Shown: piece by piece, positions 24,237-36,500 of the stretch | How the letters are laid out: each line of letters opens with the position of its first letter | Position numbering within the stretch: position 1 is the stretch's first letter | Source of the DNA: Rhexocercosporidium sp. MPI-PUGE-AT-0058 | Lineage: Eukaryota > Ascomycota > Leotiomycetes > Helotiales | Reading direction: 5' to 3' | Length of the DNA: 64,000 bases | Assembly: GCA_020746875.1 (NCBI GenBank) | Contig: JAGTJL010000007.1 | Span: 2,232,001-2,296,000 of the forward strand | Program-made: the position numbers and the translations under genes | The notes under the pieces: model-generated | What the model was told of the DNA's origin: nothing | The model's input: only the letters and a program-made list of their open reading frames with translations | Databases searched by the model: none

Positions 24237-24731
24237 TCAGCCTTTGTGACGAAATACCCACACCCGAACCTTTCCCCAAGGTGTAGCTTTTGGATACACT
24301 GTGGGGTGCATGATGACCCATTTGAAATGTATTTGAGGACAATGCTCGAGCTTGAACTCTTTGAAGATCTCCTTGCCTCCCTGCTCAGCGTAGTTTCTCA
24401 GGGAACGTTTAACATTATCGGTCATGTAGATGCTGTGAAATCCTGTGTTCGATCTAGCGACAAGTTTCAGAAGAAAACGAGGCTCATCCCACATCGACCC
24501 GCAATCGGACACCTCGTTGAAACTCTCCCCAAGGACTTTCTTTGGCTCTGTGGCATCCACCCGAGAGAAAATATGCGCGATGGCTTTGAGGATCTCGGCT
24601 TCTGGAATAGCGTTTTGTTCGTCGGCTGACATTATGTTCGCTAATGCGGGGTGCTTGGGGTTCTCGAAGCTGACAGATCGGACAAGGCGCTCGAATTTTG
24701 AAGTTCCTAGGTCAGAACGTGGCCGATCCAT
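24237..24731 (-). CDS. hypothetical protein, 164 residues
   Basis: A single open frame with ATG 24731-24729 and stop at 24237. The composition is protein-like (charged, with F/W/Y scattered), soluble, with no signal peptide or membrane segment. Features such as SRVDATEPKK, FHSIYMTDNVKRSL and HFKWVIMHP are not diagnostic of any family I know. The frame is much longer than the other frames around it, which supports it, but no homolog is recognised and it could be a remnant of a longer gene. Confidence 0.45.
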   Translation of the reverse strand: MDRPRSDLGTSKFERLVRSVSFENPKHPALANIMSADEQNAIPEAEILKAIAHIFSRVDATEPKKVLGESFNEVSDCGSMWDEPRFLLKLVARSNTGFHSIYMTDNVKRSLRNYAEQGGKEIFKEFKLEHCPQIHFKWVIMHPTVYPKATPWGKVRVWVFRHKG

Positions 24732-25536
24732 GACCGGAGCCTTCCTTAGAAGTAAAGGGTGCTTCTTTACTAGCGGTTTTGTATTTTTCTAATGGTCGTC
24801 GTGGCGTAGACAAGGGAAAGTGTCAAGAGAGGAAAGTGCTTCTTATACTCAAAGTAGGTGGTAATGACTCAACAGCCCGTGTTATTCGCACACAAAAAGA
24901 CTCCTGTATGACACCTCAAAGACCAAAATTATACGGATCTTTCAAATTTATTGTTCTAGAACCATGATCAGCAATTTCCCTGGAGCTCTCTCATGAGCTG
25001 TCAACATCACTAGCATTTTTATTCTGAGAGGATCTATCTTTCTTTTCTTCCGACAATACTCGAAAAGAAGGTCGCACAGCATTTACATGGAGTCCACATA
25101 TCTCCGAACTTCTGACTACGAGCTATAAAAAATACAAATTGCTTCGCTATGGTATTTGCCGTTCCCGTTGTGTAGGGATACTGGGGGAGTGAAACCTTAC
25201 GAATTGCTTAGTATACCCTCTTTTGCGAGGCATAATTATCTTTGCCTAGTCATCTACATTGAAGATGACGATGACCAAACAAAACTTACATGCGAATTGA
25301 AGTTTACTAACAATATCGAAAACACGAATACTTGAGGCCTGAATCCATTAGACGAAAGAAATGTCCAGACGATCATGTAAGTAATCTCGAGAAGGATCTG
25401 ATTTAGACTATCATATAAAGTGAATGTAAACAACTGTAGAACTGTGGAAGTCACACCTGGACACAAAGATAGACCGATAAACAATTTTAATCGAAGATAA
25501 GTACAGCGCTCCAGAACGTGGAAGAGGAACGTTATT
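24732..25536. other. intergenic
   Basis: Between the hypothetical gene start and the GT2 stop. It should contain the GT2 terminator. The long minus frame at 25595-25254 overlaps the GT2 C-terminus in another frame and is treated as a shadow. Confidence 0.45.
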
Positions 25537-27359
25537 TTACTTCCGCTTGCCACCGTCGCCGCTAACAGTTCGAGTTCTGCCCCACCGAAAATCATCCAAA
25601 TGATACAAAGAGTAGAGTACCACTGTCATGCCCACATAGGGACCCAGAAAATGGCACATGAGAGTACCTATAATATAATGGATGGCCTCCTTCAACGACC
25701 TCGGGGACAGAAAGACAATCGAAAGGTCCCATATGTACCGAAACGTACCAAGGGCGAAGAAAAACATTTCTACCTTAGGGTCAAACTCCTCTCCTGGTGT
25801 TGTATGTTAGCATCAAATAAATAATCATGATCTTGGGGTACATACCAAGCCAGCGAGAAGTGAACATAGCTGTCGTCACCCCCCAGTCAATTGTTGATGC
25901 CATTGCCGACAACCTCTCAACCCACCCCGTCGTATTGCTTACTATTAGAAGGACATCGCTTGTTATTGGACCCAGAGTCCAGCGCCGACGTTGGCAAAGG
26001 AATACTAGAAATGATTGCGGTACCGAGGTGTAAGCCCGCGCGTTGAGACATTGGCGAACTTCAACGTTGGCGTTTTCGCGAAGGACTAGACAAACATGGT
26101 CTCTGTCCTCGCTCATCATTGATCGAATGGTTCGGAAGAGGCCATCTTTATCAGTTGGGTGGTACCCGAACTGCCCTAACACATCATCTCCACAAGTGCT
26201 CTCGATGACTCGAAGGAGCTGACAACATCCTGGAAGGCATGTCACCTTTCTGCTGGTGAGATCTTGACGGAGGCGCCTGCGGTATTGTCCTATGGTATAT
26301 TCCGCATTTTGAAAGAGGTAGGGAATAGAGAATGATTTGGACGTTTTCGGGTCTGCCTGAACATAGCCACTTACTCCAACAACCTGGTCACCTTCTCGCA
26401 CTGTTTGCATGAGGTTAAAAACGCAATCGGTGTCAAATCGAGTGTCCGCGTCCATGCCAACAACGTATTCCACTGAAGTCATCGAGGATTTGGTGAGGAA
26501 TTCAGAAGCTTGCGCGAAGAGCCTCGCAGACATGATGCCAATGGATGGCTTTGTATTGCGTTGGTTGAATTTCTGGAGGAATGATCGAATGAGAATGATG
26601 CCGTCTCTTTTGCCACGGTTCTCTGCTTTGATGATGCAGAAAACTGGTAGTCCTTGGTATTTGCCCTGAAGAACCTCAACATCCACTCGACTGCCATCCC
26701 AAGACCTGTAAGCCTCTCGTATAAGCGTACTTGATGGACGCTCAATGATATCCTCTGTAAGATACTCCGCCGTGGTCTTTGTCATGCCTTTCCCCTTGCA
26801 TCGCCCATCGCAAACAATGACAATCGCCTTTTTATGAGCATCAAGATGATTTTGCTCGGCTAGAGAGTTCAATGAATTCACCAACTCCATAGAAGTTTCA
26901 TTGTAGCATGGAAGCAAGTAGACGAGGTTCTCCAATGTCTTCGGGACTTGAGGTCTGCGTAGATTTGCTCTTCTGATAGGATAGGCAATAAGAATCGTCA
27001 CAATCTCGATGGAGTCTATCAGTGGCCGAAGAGCATGAAGTGGGAGCAATAACCAAAAGTATTTTGACATATCTGTCGACATATAGACGAGTAAAATACT
27101 GCGAAGTACGAGTTAGAAAAGTGAATGGAAGAGTTATATTTCAATAGGACATATATACTTACTTGGCCGACAAAAGGATAGAGAGGAAGATATATTTCTC
27201 CCAACGGAGCCGTCCAACATCTAGACAAGGAATGTGCTCGACAGCATTCCGTATGCCTAGAGTTGACAAAGAGAAGTTTCTGTTCCTGAACTGGGATGGA
27301 ATTCTCTTGTGACTGGTAGCGATGATCCCACCCGCTGTGGTGGTTCTTTCGAAATCCAT
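25537..27359 (-). CDS. processive GT2 glycosyltransferase, chitin-synthase-like
   Basis: Membrane polysaccharide synthase of family GT2 (chitin/hyaluronan synthase type), extending a chain from a UDP-sugar and probably extruding it. Exons (minus): 27359-27163, 27098-25846, 25793-25537, giving 568 residues. The first intron ends TTCGCAG. The second has donor GTATGT and a GCTAACA branch site. Motifs: PCYNE (129-133), CDG (about 162-164), GMDADT with DAD at 282-284, LPGC, SEDRDH (EDR 396-398) and QRRRW (435-439), so every catalytic element of a processive synthase is there. Hydrophobic segments lie near residues 75-105 and in the C-terminal 150 residues, ending WGRTRTVSGDGG. It is half the length of ordinary chitin synthases. 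It diverges from the sugar-nucleotide dehydrogenase at 28637, which could supply its substrate. Confidence 0.9.
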
Positions 27360-28636
27360 TGCTTCTTATTTCAGATGAAACTAGAATGAGGGAATGATGC
27401 CAATAATAATTAGTAGATTCTGAGGTAACTGACTGCAGTGGCAAAGTGAAGGTCGTTGCTTCAAGGGGACTAAGTACCTTAAGGAATCCCAGGCTGACGC
27501 AGAGAAAGGGTGGGGGGCAGAGAACGGAGGATTTCTACAGTACATTCTGGTGCCGCCAAGTTAACCCCTGGAGCAGGATTACCTCTTAGGAGTGGAAATC
27601 ATGGGTAGCGTAGTACGCATGAGATGTCGCGGAAAATTCGGTTTCGATTACTCGCCCAAGATAGACGTACTCGATTCATTGTGTGGACAGAAAATGGAAA
27701 TATCTCACTCCAAGCATAGGAATTTTCCTGGTTCGTCAAACAACCTGGTATTACAGAGGGTCTATTGCTAACCTAATGCAAGAAGGGAAACAGACTATGG
27801 AATGCCAAACTTTAAATAATGGGACGTATTGGAACTTTTCCTGTCAACAGATCTTAACTTAATTACCTTGGTACGAGCTTTCCGGGATACCTTTCCACGG
27901 GATAATTTAGATAAAGTTCTAGATGTCAACACTAGCTCATTACAGCTGTACAAGGGCCAGGGTTGATTCCAATAGGATGCTTTGACACACAAGAAGAGAA
28001 ACAAGAAGAGACCATTACTTTCACTCGAGGTTAGACGGCCTAGGCCGTCAAGGCCAAGGCTTCTAGGCAAACAATACGTTGCCATCAACATCGGAACACA
28101 CGGCATGTCAACCAAGCCCGGATAGATTCAAATAGTTGTAGATTTGATGAAATATGAAAGAAGACGCACTCCATTAAATAAAAGTGAGTACCTGAACGCT
28201 TCTCACAAATCCGAGAAATTTGGAGTTCGTAGTTTGAAAATGATACATAATTCGACTTGGAATATCCAATCCACCAGGGAGTCCCGAACCTGATATCAGA
28301 AACAAACAGATCTAGACGCAAGTTTCGGTTGCTCCATTTACAGCAGAACATCTCATACCAGCACGTATATCTCAGTCCAGTCGGCCAGTTCAGGTGTCCG
28401 CGGGATGCTGCAAGCCCGGTTCCAGCAGCGGGAACGCTAGATGTAATCCCGGGCAGAGGATAGAGTTTGAGTCAAATTTGCCTAACCGCAAAGTGAAGCA
28501 AAAGTCCCTTCAAAGATGCAGCCATTCCAAATTTGAATCACACTACTCAAAACCTCGCACCATATCTCTCATAATTTATTGGGGTACTCTGCGAATTATT
28601 CGATCTGTAAATGTTATTGGGCACACCATAGCCGAT
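27360..28636. promoter_or_regulatory. divergent upstream region, GT2/dehydrogenase
   Basis: The 1.28-kb region lies between the divergent GT2 and dehydrogenase starts and must hold both promoters. No gene is supported. Small frames at 27795-28351 (minus) have no motif. No specific operator was identified. Confidence 0.45.
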
Positions 28637-29932
28637 ATGGTTCCAAAACTGTCCCGAGATGGAGAACACCCGATTCCTGTATTTTCATCCAGTTCAAGAG
28701 AGCATCCAGTCCTTGCAGTCATTGGTGTTGGCTATGTCGGCGAGCATCTCGTTTATTCTTTCGCTTCTTCTTTCAACATAGTCGGCTACGATGTATCATC
28801 GGCGCGGCTGGAAAACTTGAGATCTGGGAACCGCCAGCCAGAACGAATACGATTCACGAACGACGTCGAAGACCTCAGACATGCTTCACATTTCCTCATC
28901 TCAGTCCCAACGACTTTGAGAAAAGATGGCAGCGTTGATCTTTCCCACATAGAAGATGCTCTAGAACTTGTTGAGCGCTATGCACGACGGGGTTCGATCG
29001 TCGTTATCGAAAGTACCGTGGCCATTGGGACGACCCGGAGACTCCTTGAACCGCTTGCCAGGTCTCGTGGAATTTTTGCGGGCATGTCACCAGAGGTGAG
29101 GGCTATCACACTCCAATCCAAATGATGACAGATTTGTAACATCTCGAAATAGAGAATTGATCCGGGCCGAGTCTCACCTCCTACCAACTCTATCCCGAAA
29201 GTCGTATCCGCACTTGATGATGTCGTCCCTGGCTCGCTGGACGCACTCACTAAACTTTATGAATGTGTATTTGATACTGTCGTTCCCGTCAGCAAGCCCG
29301 AGGTAGCAGAAATGGCAAAGTTGTACGAAAACTGTCAAAGAACAATAGCAATAGCATACGCCAACGAAATGGCAGACGCTTGCCTCCCGCTCGGCATTGA
29401 CCCATTCGAAGTGGCGAAGACGGCTGCGACAAAACCTTTTGGGTATCTTCCAGTATTCCCTTCACTTGGTATCGGCGGTCACTGTATACCAGTCAATCCG
29501 ACCTATTTCATGTCGACTTGCAAGCTCCCTCTTCTTCAGCAAGCGCACGAGAGAATGTCTACGCGTCCTTCAAGAATAGCCAGTCGCTTGCTCAGATCAT
29601 TACTGGACGACAATGGTAAACTTGGTGACACCAGCCGTCGACCACGTGTTTTAGTAGTTGGGCTGGGTTTTAAAGCTGGCCAGTCCGACCTGGTCAACTC
29701 GCCGGGCATACAACTTCTCAACTTCATACGGAGCTCTGAGAAAGTCGAGCTGATGTTCTGCGATCCATTAGTAGATCAGGCGGCCATTCCTGGCATACCT
29801 AAGTTGAAAGATGCGGCATGGCGACCAGAGATTCTGGAGGGCTTCAGCGCAATTGTCGTATCTGTGAAGCAGCCAGGGTTGGATTATAGCATCTTGGAAG
29901 GAATTCAAGGGGTCAAAATAGACATATGGTAA
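28637..29932 (+). CDS. UDP-N-acetylhexosamine 6-dehydrogenase (WecC/WbpA class)
   Basis: NAD-dependent four-electron oxidation of a UDP-sugar C6 alcohol to a uronic acid. Exons 28637-29095 and 29153-29932 give 412 residues, the length of bacterial nucleotide-sugar dehydrogenases (animal and plant UDP-glucose dehydrogenases are nearer 480). N-terminal Rossmann motif GVGYVG (30-35), VPTTL, ESTV, MSPERIDPGR, the central AEMAKLYENCQRT helix, and the active site GIGGHCIPVNPTYF with catalytic Cys at 264, then VVGLGFKAGQSDLVNSP in the C-terminal domain. GGHCIPV in place of GGSCFP marks enzymes for UDP-GlcNAc/UDP-ManNAc, from established knowledge of the family. The exact sugar cannot be read from sequence. 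ATG 28637 is the first that leads into the fold. Bacterial-type ancestry is likely, now with a fungal intron. Confidence 0.88.
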
Positions 29933-32358
29933 CAATGAAATGTTCGAGCTTGCACCGATTGTGGAGCAGACAACGGAATCAAGATATTGTGGCTCCTCAT
30001 GTGCACCGCTTTAGAAGTTCGTCTCAAGAGCCAGCCGCAGTCATCATACGTATTCCACGGCTGTCGCTACGAAAGCAATAGCAGCGATGGAAAAACGGTG
30101 GTGTATCCAAGAATGAAGCCGTGGGAACAAAAAATTAAATATCGGCGTACCACGTTGGCGGTATCCCCTTAATTGCGACTCGGCGCGCGTACAACCCGGA
30201 GAATGCTGGAGCAACGGAATACCTCCAACAACCTAGCCCCTCAATTAGTGGGCTCGCTTACTTCAGTGGCAGATCGGAACAACTTTAGCGAGCCAAGTGC
30301 TAAATTGTGTGATTTTTAGCGATTCGCTCCAGGTGGCACAGCCTGAACATGTCTGCTTGTCATAGACAAGGGGATGATCTTCTCTTTGCCAACCGACGGA
30401 GGTACGGCTGTTATCTTTTACCGCCTGTTTTTGCCAAGGGGCTGTAACTTTCCCTACCAGAGAAGTAACTGCTGGGCGCTGCGACTTGTGCACACCGAAT
30501 CTTCTGTTTGCTTACGACCCGATCTAGAAAAGCGTTCACTAGCCGGGGCCCCCTGCAAAACCAGAAGATTTAACTTAAAAGCTACCAGCTGTGCCTCTGT
30601 AGACAAACAAGCATGATTTGGACCAGCGAGAGGGCCGTGCGAATTAACAACACTGTTACCGTGTTTCTCGATGCGATACTTTAAACTCTTGAACCTTCCT
30701 TCGGCGGCTCCCAACTACAATACTCAGGTTTCAAGAGACAATTTAGGCTCCGCTCAAGATTTAAAACTGCTGATTCATCAGATAAGTACTTTTAGAGGCT
30801 TTCACACGAGGCTCAGCTTTTGTCTCTCTTAACGTATGCGTAAAGAGGGGGGGATACAGTACTGTTGACCACCCCCTATCTCGCCCGTTTAACTTTGCAT
30901 GCAATTGAACTACCGGAGAAAAATAATACAGGGGCCAGGTCTACCGGTAACTAGAAGTCCTTTGTAAATCGTAGGAAAGACTTACTTTCTCGCTAGCATA
31001 ATCATAGAACTTAACATTCCCCTGTAGATGGCTTCCGAGCTGAGGATGCCGGACGTTGCTCCTTATCGGACATAGTGCAACATCAAATTTAAACTTTCCA
31101 GCATCTCGGAATTAAACTCCAGGCCTAACACCACCCGAGCTGCCAAAGGGCTAGCCGCACTCTCGTCTCCCCTAGTCTCCACCTACCACAATGTCGACGG
31201 AGTACGTGCCACGATATAAACTTTAAACCAATACCAGTTCTGGCTGAAATAAACATTTGATGGGGCCAGATGACCGTGTCATTGACCAGCGAGCCGAGGT
31301 ATCGTACCTTCCTAGAAGTGGTGTCTAACGAATCCTTCACTTCCTACTGCTCTTCCAATTGGTGTCCTTGCCCTATTAGAGCCGTATATTCCGAGAGAAC
31401 CGTGGATGATCCTGTCTACGAACAATGATGTCTCGTTATAAAAACTAGCACCAGTCCGACATATCTTACAATCTAACAATTTGAAAGTGCTCAGTCCTTG
31501 GCCCGCGCCATTATTCTGGTGGCTGAGACGGCATATTTAGAGACATTTACAAGGGCCCGCGGGGCTCTTCTGCTTCAAACCTTATATCTGTACTACGATG
31601 AAGGAGGAGCTGTACGCTGTACACCACACTCCCTTGTATGACAGCTACCAGGGATTGCGTCGATACGAAGACCAAGTCTACACCGTCGATCCACCCGCAA
31701 GGAAAAGGGATTCATCAACCTGTGAGGTAAATAATGTACAATTCTAGTCTGTGCATACATAGACCTATCAAATCTAGATACTTAGCATACTGCGTAGTAC
31801 CCCTGTACTCAACCTTGTCAAGTAGAAACATCTGGAATCGTGCATGCAGAGCGAATGTGCATTATTTCGGGCATCTACTAAAGTAGTAGAGATGACCGAA
31901 TTTCATTCCCCTGAAGAACGGGAGCAGTGAATGTTGTGAATATTGAATATCAACTGCTGAAGTAGTTTTTCAGGTGCGCTGTGACTTTGGGATGAAAATT
32001 AAGGACTTGAAATGGTTGATAACACAGCCCAAGTTTCCAATTTTGACTTTAAGGCAATTCCCGAGACAATAGCACTACGAGAGTACTCTAGAGAGTACGG
32101 TCACTCTAGAGAGTTAGTTTTACTTTGGCTAAATCACGCGCCCAAAATGTTATTCTCAGACGTTGCCCTCCTCGTACGAGTGTCTGGATCTGTTGAGAGA
32201 GTCTGACATCTTTTGTCCTTGATGTCGCGTGTCAAATACTTACTACTAGATGTGCTCAATCACTGCATTGGTTTTGGCGCGATTCTGTTCTTGTACGCAT
32301 CAGCTTGGCTTATGCTTCACATCGACTTTGAGGCTTGTGTGGTGTCTTGTTCTTGAAA
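29933..32358. other. 2.4-kb interval, no supported gene
   Basis: Many short frames on both strands, none with motifs. Composition is mixed with no obvious transposon ends or repeats. It holds the dehydrogenase terminator and the promoter of the deacetylase. 32080-32120 contains a cluster of CTCTAGAGAGT-like imperfect repeats that may be regulatory. Confidence 0.45.
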
Positions 32359-33536
32359 ATGCAGCTCCCAGCTGGAGGGTTCTATGCTTCCGCAGCAATT
32401 GTATCATCATCCCTTCTTTTGACAAGCCCAGGACCCATCAATAAGCCGGGGCAAACGTTCCACCCTTACTACTTCAATCCAACGGCGAATATGTGCCTAG
32501 TCTACCAAGACCCCGTCCAGGGCACTGGCCGTCTGCAAGGCGAATGCGGCCTTCCATCTGGAAAATCTTGTGATAACTGTTGCTCCATTTCGGTATGTGC
32601 TGATCTCCGGGCCCATGCAGAGACTTGCTTGGCTTTTCACTAATCGACTAGGGTTACTGTACGTCGAATACCGAGTACTGTGGCGCGCCTATGTGTCGCT
32701 TTGAGTATGGCTTAGCATGCGACTCAAATACCTGGCCGCCAGGTCAGGATACATCAGATGTTCCCAGACCATGTCTAGGCAATGTGCAGTACGGGAAACC
32801 GTTCCGGCACTGTTCGGTAAAAGGAACTATCGCTCTCACTTATGATGATGGGCCAGGGCCGTGGACAGAAGATTTACTGGACATTCTCAAAGCCAACAAC
32901 GTGAAGGCAACGTTCTTCATCACTGCTAACAGTATCAGCAAAGGCCACATAAACCACCCGGCAACTGGATTTCCCGCCATGATCAGACGGGCATACGAAG
33001 AAGGGCACCAGATCGCGGCTCATACATGGGGACATTTGAACATGAACTTTCTCTCGTCGAAGCAACAGAGAGAGGAAATGATCAAGACTGAAATCGCCCT
33101 GAATGATATTCCGGGGTTCTTTCCAACGTACTGGAGACCACCATTCAATGAGTGCAACGATGAATGTGCTGCAGATATGGCCGATCTAGGGTACCATTCA
33201 GTATGTAGAAAATGAGAGCACCGCAGGAGAAGGCTAACAATTCACTAACAGATATCGTATGATATCGACCCTCGAGACTGGGGGCACAATATGACATACT
33301 CCAAGCAAAACTTCCTCGAGGCAATCACCAGTCGCAAACCTTTTGAGAGGTCCTGGTTGTCGCTTGCCCATGACATTCATGAGGGTACCGTTCATGAGTA
33401 TACCCAGTTCACGATTGACCATGCTCGAGAGCAGGGCTTTGAGCCAGTCACAGTGGGGGAATGTCTGGGAGATCCAGAGGAAAACTGGTATCGTAAAGTC
33501 AGTACTGGCGGTCATGGGTTTGTGCCAAAGCTGTAA
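32359..33536 (+). CDS. secreted chitin-binding polysaccharide deacetylase (CBM18 + CE4)
   Basis: Removes N-acetyl groups from chitin-like polymers outside the cell. Exons 32359-32592, 32652-33200 and 33252-33536 give 355 residues. A signal peptide occupies about 1-25. A hevein-type CBM18 module (CG...CDNCCS..GYC...EYCG..MC, about 62-93) spans the first intron. The NodB/CE4 domain follows with TYDDGP (metal-binding Asp about 144), HTWGH (His 202 and 206), RPPFNEC (about 240), DIDPRDW (265-271) and LAHDIHEG, so all five CE4 motifs are present and it should be active. It lies downstream of the dehydrogenase on the same strand, in the same neighbourhood as the GT2, consistent with tailoring of that polymer. 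Alternatively it could act on cell-wall chitin. Confidence 0.92.
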
Positions 33537-36500
33537 TTATGACAAAGCTCAAAAGGGGAAGAGGACGATGCGAATAGCATAAAAGTCAATTTTTCTTTTT
33601 CACTAGCGATATTATCGACTATCAGTAAGTGAGTGATTTGTGGAAATTGGAAGTCGCATGCCAGCACTAGCTTCGTCAGTTGTCTTTCCCATCACAGATA
33701 TCAAGGGTTTAGTTAGCCCAAGAATTCAAAGCTAGTGCTCCCATTTTGAGAACTCAACATTTGCCTCTCCTCAACAACGTCAGAATGACACCATGCAGTT
33801 CCTAGCTACTAATTCTTCCATCCTTCCTCACCAGCAGCCCCAGTATTCCCTTCGCCACCAAGTGTCAACTCTCGGTCACGCTCCCTAGCTCTCCTTTGCT
33901 GCATGCCATGTCAGACGATCATACGTGAGCAGTCCATGACTCTCGCGCCATCCAGGTGATCGCGTATTGCCCTGGATACTTTCAAGATTTGATCTTCATC
34001 TAGAGCTCCGATCATCTGTCACTTTCCACGTTCCGAACAAGACATCGTTACTTTTGCCGAGAACGAAGTTCCGGAATCGACAAGGTGCTGAACCCACGAT
34101 CTATGGTGCGCTGTTGGCAAACAACGCCCAAATGCCCCCAATCGACGCCCATGCATTCCCCACTAGAACACGATGTTTCAATGTCAAAATGACACGAGAT
34201 GCTCACGTGCAAGCTAAGACTAGCTGTTGTGAAATTAATGTATATATAAAAAGCTTCAACCCGAGTTCGTTCTGCAAAGTAATCAGTTCATCTTCACCTT
34301 ACCTCAAGTTCCACTCCCGTATACTGCCCATTACAATAAGTCATCAATTTCAATTGCAAGAACATCAAACCGACTCGTATTCGTAATGACAACAGCAGGT
34401 ACGATTTCGAAATTTCCGCCGATGCTTTTTCAGAGTCGTGTGACTTAACACCTTTGACTGATTAGTGAATACGGCTTGTTCCCTAGCATAGCTTCGTAGA
34501 AAATTAGATGAGATGCGAGGCAACGCGCCAGGAAGCCTCGTAACTCGACGCTATTTAAAATCACAATAGCAATGGTGCAAGCAAAGCTTTTGAGTGTGCA
34601 GATTCCATGCATAGATAGACCTGACAAAAGGAAAGAGCCAATCAATGTTTGATTTCGCAAACAAAGATCCAAAGCATGGCAGTCTATGTCACCCTGAGCG
34701 CTTCATCCTCAAGCTCTATTTCCCTGGTCTCATTTCTGGGGTGCTAGAAGCTCTACAAATTTCTACTTGAACGTTATATCCCTCTCGCTATGAAATAAAC
34801 TGCCAAGAATAAACTCTCCTGTTGTGCTGGCATTTTCTATTAGCAAGTGTTTGAACTTGTCGCAGATGTATGCAACTTGCAGCCGTGATGGAATTAATCT
34901 TTGCATGGGAGGCGAAGCTCAAACTTAGGCCGTTAGGGGCAATCCATCGGCTTGAAAAATATTGCCGAAACACGCTGGTAATTATGTGTAAGTTTCTTTG
35001 AGCACCTGAGACGAGGATAAGAGACTCTGCGCACCTCCTGACAAATTCGGGCGTAATGTCTGGGTCAGCTGCCGTTGAACGCGTCTTAGTGGCTCGTTGG
35101 TATTGTTGCGCAGGTCTGGAACGTATGTCTCTTGGGTATCTTCTTAATTGTACCTGCTAGGTTGAAGTATTCTGAAAATAACCTGCAGAGAACTGAGTTA
35201 AACTTTGATGGACTCATTCACGCGCAGCGGAGTCGTTGGGATATCTAATGGTAGGAAATTTCGCCCCTTGTGGCGATTGTTTCTAAGTCTTATTCTTGGA
35301 TGAGGAGTTTCCCATGTTTAGTGGAAAGGAAAGAGCTACAGCATTAGACCATACAGGACTCGAAACTTTATACTTTTTTAGAAGAGATTCTATGACTCCG
35401 TGGTGATATGTATTAAGTGACCCCAGATTTTATCCACAGCGTCAAAGTAACTTAACTGCCAAATTATCAAGACCTACAGGGCGTCCCAATCTTAACTCAT
35501 GGTTTGATTATAGTACACTACTAGTGGTCCACAGCATGGTTTAGCTCAACCTTCCAATATACACCCCGATAGGCATTTTCTCCGCCAGGAGGAAATGCAT
35601 GAAATGCCGCAAATATGACGGCAGTTACAGAAGAGAAGGCTTAAAATACAATCATACCCATGCTCACCAAGTAACCATGGATCTAAGTATGCTCTGAAGG
35701 ACTTTGTATGCTGAGAAGATAGAGTATCTAGTGATTTTGGTACGAAGATGGTTGACCTCGTCATGGGTGGAAGAAGAAAAAAATCCAGGTCCCCTGGAAG
35801 ACACTGTGTGACAAAATTGCAGATTTCAACATCGAAGCAATGTTCAATTGCAAATTTTCGGAGCCTGCGATATTAACAGCTACTTTCCAATGTGACGATG
35901 CGAAAGCTGTTTATATCCTAGTCTGCTAGACTTATTGGGATACCTTACCCGGATTTCTAGTTATGCAAAACTACTGCTGGACTTGAAATACGTTCAAAGT
36001 TTGTAACCTTGCAGACAAGCTTAAAGTCGTTGATTTTTAAATTATAAGGTCATCAATGCTATGCTTGAGGCCCATGAAGTAAACTATGTTATATCGTCCT
36101 TGAGTATCCTGGCAGGACGAATTACAGCTTCTCTTACAGGATTTTGAATGAGAAAGTTCATGACACGAAAGCAGCGTGCTCATTACCATGTTACGAGAGC
36201 ATGAACACTAGTGATTATAATCTTACGAAGACATGAAAACCAGTGAAGCGCCGTAGTCAATCAATATCATGAGAGATATACTTTGAAAAAACTTTGAACT
36301 GCACTAGGAGGGTATTGCTTACGTTGGGAATAGTAACATAAACAGGCGAAGATCAAAACAAGGAAGTCCGTGTCACTTTCATGAGCACTGGCCAGATACT
36401 AAGTACCATATGAGAAGGCTCCGAAGCTTGTGATTTTGGTAGGTAGAGTCATCGTTTTACCTTGTAGAAATTCATGGTGTACTATGTGCCTGGCGTGACG

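Noticed and set aside
25254..25595. 113-codon hydrophobic minus-strand frame at the GT2 3' end
   Set aside because: It overlaps the last GT2 exon in another frame. The GT2 reading has family motifs and the other does not.
33967..34386. 139-codon frame across the promoter-like segment
   Set aside because: It reads through a TATA box and leader, starts in AT-rich intergenic sequence, and has no recognisable features.
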